This document shows positions 6,101 to 8,033 of a stretch of 8,033 nt of DNA, one piece after another; within the stretch, counting starts at the first letter, position 1, and each line of letters starts with the position of its first letter. Both the position numbers and the translations under genes were made by a program. Origin of the DNA: Chitinophagaceae bacterium (GTDB taxonomy: Bacteria > Bacteroidota > Bacteroidia > Chitinophagales > Chitinophagaceae); assembly GCA_947378615.1 (NCBI GenBank), contig CANCKV010000124.1:1-8033 (forward strand). Direction: 5' to 3'. The notes beneath the pieces are model-generated. The model worked only from the letters and a program-made list of their open reading frames with translations, was not told where the DNA came from and made no database searches.

Positions 6101-8033
6101 TTGCACAACCACCTGCATTTAATGTAGTAACTGTATAAGTACCAGGCGCAACACCCGTAAATAATTTACTTGCTTGATAATTTAAACCGCCATCAATAGA
6201 AAAATTGTCGGTATTTGAAGTTGAGCTAACAATAGTAATAGAACCCTTATTATTCGAACAAGTTGGTTGAACAATCGTTACTAAAGGAATTAAAGGTGGT
6301 GTAACCGCCGTATTGATTGTAACCGGAGTAGGTGCACTTACGCATCCTAAATTATTTTTTGCTGTAGCATAGTAAGTACCAGCTGGTAAAGTATTAAATA
6401 AAGCAGTATTGGTATAATTAGATCCATCAATACTATATGTAAACCCTGTTCCCACAGGAGAAGTTATTACAATATACCCCGATGAATTGTTACAAGTAGG
6501 CTGAGTAGCAGTGGCAGACACTGCAACAGGCGCATCATTTACAGTAACAACAATTAAAACTCTATCACTTTCAACGCCATTCACCACTTGTGAAACATAA
6601 TAATTAGAAGTCCCCACTAAACTTGTACTTGGCGTTGGCACACTATTTGAAGCAATTCCACCAGTAGCAACAGTGTACCATTTTAAAATTCCACCAGTAG
6701 ATGCTGTTGCAGTTAAAGCAAATGCAGCTATACCTTTACAATAAGTAATAGTATTTCCTACAATTCCATTATTGTTATTAATAGGCGGTGTTATTGGTTT
6801 TACGGTAACTGTATATGGCACTAAAATACTTTCAACCCCAATAGAAGATGTTTGTGAAACATAATAAGTATATACTCCAGGTTCCGTTGGTGTTGTTTGA
6901 GAAGTGGAACTAGCTGTACCAAAATTGTTAGAAGTATAAAAATTAATTGTCGAACTTGATGATCCAGTTATTAACGCAGAAGTATTAGATAAAATATTTG
7001 AAGGGGTTGAACCTGTAACAAAAGTAATATCAGTGGTTAATGGAGGGTTAGTTACATTTAAAATATCCACATTTAATGTAGAAAAAGGACTTGCACAAGA
7101 ACCATTAATAGCTTTCACTTTTATTTGACCACCAGACAAACCAACTGTTGCAGTGATTGAATTTATAGATGAGGTTCCAGTCCAACCACTTGGCAGGATC
7201 CAAACATACCCAGTGGCATCTGCATCATTGGTGACTGAATACGTTTCTGAATTTGCTGTTGATGTAATAGTAAGGCCAGAAATTGCACTAGGTGTAGATG
7301 GTGTTGGATTAATAGTAACAACTAAAGCAATCCTATCCGACTCTACCCCATTCACTGTTTGAGTAACATAGTAGGTAGTGTTGGTCGCCGTTCCAGTTGA
7401 AGGCGTGGGTGCAGTTGATGTAGCTGTACCGCTAGTAGATACAGTGTACCATTTTAAAGCAGTACCCGTTGCTGTAAGTGCCACAGGTACATCATTTTGA
7501 CAATAAGTTATATCAGCAACTATAGGTTTAAGCGGTTTGATGGTTACCGTATAAGGCACTAGTGCACTTTCTACCCCATTAATAGTTTGAGAAACATAAT
7601 AAGTATATTCTCCTGCAGTAGTAGGAATAGATTGCGCACTAGTAGACGTACTTCCTGCTGCATTGCTTGTATAATAATTTATAGCAGCATCTGTAGCAGG
7701 TATTACTTGCGTAGAAGTATTTGCTGGAATTGCGGGATCACCAATAGTATAAATTGAATTAGTAGTTGAAGGTGGAGGTGCGACATATTGTGCAGCACTA
7801 ATTACACTAGAAGTTGTTGCAGGACTTAAACAACCATTCGCATTAATGGCAATAACATTAATAGTTCCAGAACCAGCCGCATTTACTAAAGCACTAATAC
7901 TACTAGTGGTAGAAGTACCCGACATAAAAGAAGGTAATGTCCACTGATAAGTTGTATTAGCAACTGAGGTTACTGAATAAGTATAAGAGTTTGTAGAAGT
8001 AACACTAAAAGTTCCTGTAATGACACTTGGAGA
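1..8033 (-). CDS. Giant modular cell-surface adhesin-like protein (partial at both ends)
   Basis: One minus-strand frame is open across the whole window, giving 2,677 complete codons with no stop; full codons occupy 3-8033 and a split codon (AA?, Lys or Asn) sits at the left edge. No start codon, signal peptide or stop is visible. The product is a chain of about 29 beta-sandwich modules of roughly 75-195 residues: PKD-like, Ig-like, SprB-type, cadherin/VCBS-like and DUF11-like. This architecture is known from huge Bacteroidota surface proteins, including SprB of gliding motility, which are exported by the type IX secretion system and displayed on the outer membrane. A role in adhesion or gliding is inferred from that family resemblance; no enzyme motif or ligand-binding site is evident. 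In-frame Met codons lie inside module strands and do not look like starts. The sorting domain expected at the C-terminus would be beyond position 1. I see no frameshift or internal break. Gene identity is unknown, so no symbol is given. Confidence 0.96.
105..362 (-). repeat. Delta module 2 (four-cysteine WCDxNGxNC module)
   Basis: An 86-residue tandem copy of delta 1: LLNNPKNISYLI, APTWCDVNGNNC, PTIPGKYVWCVKALDS, SANCKMDTLTVLDP. All four cysteines and their spacing (CX6C, CX14C) are kept, together with W before the first cysteine, CVK-x-LD and C-x-MDT. The conservation of spacing in an otherwise diverged pair suggests the cysteines are structural. Confidence 0.65.
363..632 (-). repeat. Delta module 1 (four-cysteine WCDxNGxNC module)
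   Basis: A 90-residue module inserted between DUF11-like modules B and C: IIYNVGDSLNPKNIGG, IPVWCDANGINC, PGKPGVYIYCVKSLDT, SSPCVMDTVTML. Cysteine spacing is CX6C then CX14C. The overall plan (late Tyr-x-Tyr strand, proline turn) is Ig-like, but I do not recognise WCDxNGxNC as a described motif. The following module repeats the same plan. Confidence 0.65.
633..1094 (-). other. DUF11-like module B
   Basis: About 154 residues: YNFHYTSVLKNYSNSNLDSV, YYNLRKAFPSPD, VTLNPNYDGVND, LKVGDSILIKYDVFV and then VSDSSTNGLNPDPNKDS followed by LPTIV. This is a clearer DUF11-type pattern than module A, including the D-S-S-x-N-G-x-x-P-D-P loop typical of Bacteroidota copies. It is shorter than A because the central part is reduced. 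Confidence 0.7.
1095..1682 (-). other. DUF11-like module A
   Basis: About 196 residues resembling the DUF11-type repeat of bacterial surface proteins. The first half has FKTKILMKIKNNGELDLKDVQV, then ADLSKVFP and KLNPNYTG; the second half has a strand VVFYFTL and the loop TSLSHDNSN, LSHPDL, PLPTYVP. In this family the pattern is: strand with KNxGxxxLxxVxxxDxLxxxFP, later D-x-S-x-x-G-x-x-P-D-x-x-x-x-PTxV. Module B shares the order of motifs. Confidence 0.65.
1683..1955 (-). other. Ig-like module with SITDSNN motif
   Basis: A ~91-residue module: VHLVFNFSAGGGPFKLVV, a variable hairpin, ILVAPKKDDTRYTLLSITDSNN and a short tail. The combination of FNFSGxGPFxL with Y-T-L-x-S-I-T-D-S-N-N resembles an Ig/PKD-like repeat seen in other large Bacteroidota proteins. 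It marks the change to a Lys/Asp-rich composition. I cannot assign a named family with certainty. Confidence 0.55.
1956..2234 (-). repeat. Alpha module 5 (divergent, CX7C)
   Basis: A ~93-residue, more divergent alpha module: VLNGNVSSNDKISNATYGTP, FTLNSNGTYSFIAKQPGIY, TYQVC and SEQITFCD. The CX7C spacing is retained at 1995-2021, but PVCAPGQTT has become QVCTSEQIT. It ends the cysteine-paired block. Confidence 0.7.
2235..2540 (-). repeat. Gamma module 2 (VCBS-like)
   Basis: A ~102-residue duplicate of gamma 1: SDDFATV, GNVLTNDKNTAGASLTA, FTMNADGSYTFTPTTGF, ITYQACD and HILVNP. Long identical runs such as GNVLTNDKNT and DGSYTFTPT are shared. The corresponding DNA is also visibly similar near 2440-2470 and 3885-3915, which points to a fairly recent internal duplication or ongoing gene conversion. 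Confidence 0.85.
2541..2846 (-). repeat. Beta module 2 (cadherin-like, Big_9 type)
   Basis: A 102-residue cadherin-like module: KPTVNND, VNVNVLANDKSGNYG, INSDGTIKYTPAAGF, GTDSLTYKICD and VYFTV. Same length as beta 1. The cysteine pair is spaced CX7C, one residue shorter than in beta 1. Confidence 0.85.
2847..3113 (-). repeat. Alpha module 4 (CX7C)
   Basis: An 89-residue alpha module: IPDINVTDIQVPVNGNLATND, GTTYG, ITVSPNGTYTFTAT, PGKYIYYVPVC, GQTTGCP and LEITVVDP. It is the closest match to alpha 1 and, like alpha 1, stands directly before a beta and a gamma module. The cysteine pair is at 2883-2909. Confidence 0.75.
3123..3155 (-). other. Thr/Pro linker DNRSTTTTPPP
   Basis: An 11-residue low-complexity stretch between alpha modules 3 and 4. 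It holds four consecutive threonines and three prolines, and the only arginine of the whole alpha/beta/gamma block. Such Thr/Pro segments usually act as stiff spacers or hinges and are possible glycosylation or protease sites; which applies here is unknown. Confidence 0.65.
3156..3422 (-). repeat. Alpha module 3 (CX7C)
   Basis: An alpha-type module of ~89 residues: GNINSNDNVPAGTSYGTPTG, VVNADGTYTFSALEPGVY, PVCAPGQTSGCP and LTITV. The cysteine pair is at 3186-3212. It sits in the middle of the alpha-beta-gamma-alpha / alpha / alpha-beta-gamma-alpha series and is followed by the only obvious low-complexity linker of the block. Confidence 0.75.
3423..3689 (-). repeat. Alpha module 2 (CX7C)
   Basis: An 89-residue alpha-type module: GNISTNDVIQPGSTY, ITVNTDGTYSFTATDPG, YTYIISVC and GQTTNCP, closing LVITVPV. 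The cysteine pair is at 3459-3485. It directly follows gamma 1 and differs from alpha 1 mainly in its first strand (AATSYINFAKFGN). Confidence 0.75.
3690..3998 (-). repeat. Gamma module 1 (VCBS-like)
   Basis: A ~103-residue module: AVDDYATV, GNVLTNDKNTEGASLTA, FTMNTDGSYTFTPTAGF, VDVTYTVC and HILVEP. The GNVLTND and DGSYTFTPTAGFSG motifs are typical of VCBS/cadherin-like repeats. Cysteines are spaced CX7C. Roughly 65 of ~92 aligned residues are identical to gamma 2 (2235-2540), the strongest pair in the window. Confidence 0.85.
3999..4304 (-). repeat. Beta module 1 (cadherin-like, Big_9 type)
   Basis: A 102-residue module with KPVVNND, INVLANDAAGN, APKHGVVVVNSDGTITYT, AAGYVGTDSIIYNVCD and a closing VYLTVVP. 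NVLAND followed by NSDGTITYTPxxGYxGTDSxxYxVCD is the classic bacterial cadherin-like (tandem-95, Big_9) pattern. The cysteines form a CX8C pair. Its duplicate, with about half the residues identical, is at 2541-2846 and has the same length. Confidence 0.85.
4305..4580 (-). repeat. Alpha module 1 (VCBS-like, CX7C)
   Basis: A ~92-residue module: PDVNVTDINVPVSGKISTND, then GTSYGQPG, ITINADGSYTFTAT, PGKYTYYIPVC and GQTTGCP, closing LEITVLDP. The G-x-x-x-T-N-D and N-x-D-G-S-Y-T-F motifs resemble VCBS/cadherin-like repeats, but the C-terminal half is replaced by the compact PGKY-PVC-x7-C segment (cysteines at 4341-4367). I do not recognise it as a named family. About 64% of residues match alpha 4 by hand alignment. 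Confidence 0.75.
4581..4805 (-). other. PKD-like module 14
   Basis: About 75 residues with the PKD-like core ATSYSWAIPGYWTGVSTS, preceded by NTYSVAPV and followed by a strand ending in NSASC. It closes the N-terminal PKD/Ig/SprB region and carries the last tryptophans before the Trp-free alpha/beta/gamma block. Confidence 0.75.
4806..5063 (-). other. SprB-type repeat module 13
   Basis: A third SprB-type repeat with NPTCSVATG, the core YTYSIDGINYTNT, the turn GVTPGLTYNV and a closing TGC. It ends in VVPAQP, a linker also seen (as PVPAQP) after module 8. Its core is closest to module 7, even at nucleotide level, although four Ig-like modules and module 8 lie between them. Confidence 0.85.
5064..6047 (-). 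other. Four consecutive Ig-like / PKD-like modules (9-12)
   Basis: Four modules of ~75-87 residues, with approximate boundaries at 5823, 5574 and 5313. Each has an early cysteine strand (SICEGN, FNNCATT, TFCAGGS, AACAGSS), a tryptophan core (NQWYKDG, YQWYLNG, YQWKVS, YQWFNG), an N/T-x-T-Y strand, a G-x-Y motif (SGNYSV, AGEYSV, AGKYQL, AGTYKI) and a late cysteine (SGC, NGC, TSC, NGC). The paired cysteine and central Trp are the usual Ig-fold pattern. Module 11 departs slightly with WKVSTDDGLSF, a longer hairpin. Confidence 0.82.
6048..6536 (-). other. Two tandem SprB-type repeat modules (7 and 8)
   Basis: Two consecutive modules of ~78 and ~85 residues (boundary near 6302/6303) match the SprB repeat pattern: a QPTC opening, a GxIxI strand, an SIDGxxNY core, a PAGTY or APGTY turn and a closing GC. 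Module 7 reads FTYSIDGSNYTNT and PAGTYYATAKNNLGC; module 8 reads FSIDGGLNYQ and APGTYTVTTLNAGGC. Each has its opening and closing cysteine, so an intradomain disulfide is plausible. SprB repeats are named after the Flavobacterium gliding adhesin; here they suggest exposure on the cell surface, not a specific function. Confidence 0.85.
6537..6794 (-). other. Ig-like module 6 (Ig_7 type), duplicate of module 3
   Basis: The order of motifs matches module 3: NTITYCKG, FALTATA, ILKWYTVATGG, VPTPSTS, NYYVSQVVNGVESDR and VVTVN. The NGVES variant without the usual cysteine is shared by both copies, which suggests the variant predates the duplication. It contains the second of the three arginines noted for the N-terminal part. 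Confidence 0.8.
6795..7040 (-). other. Ig-like module 5, cysteine-free, duplicate of module 2
   Basis: About 82 residues, clearly homologous to 7533-7802: a strand with NFYTSNNFGTASS, then PGVYTYYVSQT and VPYTVTVKP. The YYVSQT loop carries two extra residues (SSIGVES in place of INGVES). No cysteine is present, as in its sister. Confidence 0.7.
7041..7304 (-). other. PKD-like module 4
   Basis: A second PKD-like module with the core ATGYVWILPSGWTGTSS, preceded by SETYSVTNDAD and followed by IKVKAINGSC. Aromatic-x-W-x-L-P-x-G-W-x-G-T-S is the usual core of this module type. It starts the second round of the PKD/Ig/Ig_7 triplet. Confidence 0.78.
7305..7532 (-). other. Ig-like module 3 (Ig_7 / CHU_C-associated type)
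   Basis: This module shows the signature of the Bacteroidota Ig-like repeat often found in gliding-associated proteins: ITYCQND, ALTATGTALKWYT, APTPSTG, TYYVTQTVNGVESDR and VVTINP. The residue after NG is Val where I expect Cys from the family (NGCES), so the cysteine in ITYC has no partner inside the module. Its sister copy is at 6537-6794. It carries one of only three arginines in the first ~2,026 residues. Confidence 0.8.
7533..7802 (-). other. Ig-like module 2, cysteine-free, ending VPYTVTIKP
   Basis: This is a ~90-residue Ig-like module that opens with a proline-rich linker (VAPPPS). Its core INYYTSNAAGS leads to AGEYTYYVSQTINGVES and then VPYTVTIKP. It has no cysteine. The same layout recurs at 6795-7040, where the matching motifs are NFYTSNNFG, GVYTYYVSQT and VPYTVTVKP, so the two are duplicates within a larger repeat. 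The YYVSQ..NG.ES pattern is typical of Bacteroidota Ig-like repeats. Confidence 0.7.
7803..8033 (-). other. PKD-like module 1 (N-terminally cut by window edge)
   Basis: The first ~77 residues of the window are a PKD-like beta sandwich of the kind common in Bacteroidota surface proteins. The core TTYQWTLPSFMSGTS fits the pattern Y-x-W-x-L-P-x-x-x-x-G-T-S, followed by a strand ending in NANGC. Related copies lie at 7041-7304 and 4581-4805. The module probably begins upstream of the window. Confidence 0.72.

Larger units (their letters stand above)
6537..8033 (-). repeat. Two-copy higher-order repeat PKD/Ig/Ig_7
   Basis: The three modules at 7305-8033 and the three at 6537-7304 have the same order and matching motifs. 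Matching modules are offset by ~740-760 bases (7802 versus 7040, 7532 versus 6794). The second round is homologous but diverged in sequence and in loop lengths. Confidence 0.75.

Noticed and set aside
7153..7362. Plus-strand open frame of 69 codons
   Set aside because: It is antisense to PKD-like module 4 and the end of Ig-like module 3, whose motifs are unambiguous on the minus strand.
7923..7925. In-frame ATG as a possible start codon
   Set aside because: It sits inside the core strand of a PKD-like module (PSFMSG), and the frame stays open with module-like sequence to the right edge.
1..8033. Promoters, terminators, riboswitches or RNA genes
   Set aside because: The whole window is coding on the minus strand, and I saw no structured non-coding stretch that the modules do not explain.

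Overview
The whole 8,033-base window is the interior of one giant protein-coding gene on the minus strand. I translated the minus-strand frame whose codons start at + positions divisible by three and found no stop from position 8033 down to position 3: 2,677 full codons. Neither the start codon nor the stop codon is present, so the complete protein is longer. There are no intergenic stretches, RNA genes, promoters, terminators, mobile elements or CRISPR arrays.

The encoded product is a modular, beta-sandwich-rich surface protein of the kind made by Bacteroidota: PKD-like and Ig-like modules, SprB-type repeats, cadherin-like/VCBS-like modules and DUF11-like modules. SprB of the Flavobacterium gliding machinery is the best-known relative in style. 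Such proteins are normally exported by the type IX secretion system using a C-terminal sorting domain, which here would lie to the left of position 1 and is not seen. The AT-rich DNA, the Thr/Ser/Asn/Gly-rich protein and the module types all fit a Bacteroidota member; I cannot name a genus.

Layout in protein order (right to left on the map). (1) 8033-6537: two rounds of PKD-like, Cys-free Ig-like and Ig_7-like modules. (2) 6536-4581: two SprB-type repeats, four Ig-like modules, a third SprB-type repeat and a PKD-like module. (3) 4580-1956: nine cadherin/VCBS-like modules of three kinds, here called alpha, beta and gamma, in the order alpha-beta-gamma-alpha, alpha, alpha-beta-gamma-alpha; every one ends in a closely spaced cysteine pair. 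(4) 1955-1: a more Lys/Asp/Leu-rich region with an Ig-like module, two DUF11-like modules, a tandem pair of four-cysteine modules (delta) and the beginning of a third DUF11-like module, cut by the window edge.

The modules probably form a long extracellular stalk, with regions 1-3 as the fibre and region 4 nearer the C-terminal anchoring/secretion end. This is inference from architecture. No binding specificity can be read from the sequence. The less familiar parts are the alpha and delta modules, the duplicated alpha-beta-gamma block and the near absence of arginine from the first ~2,026 residues.
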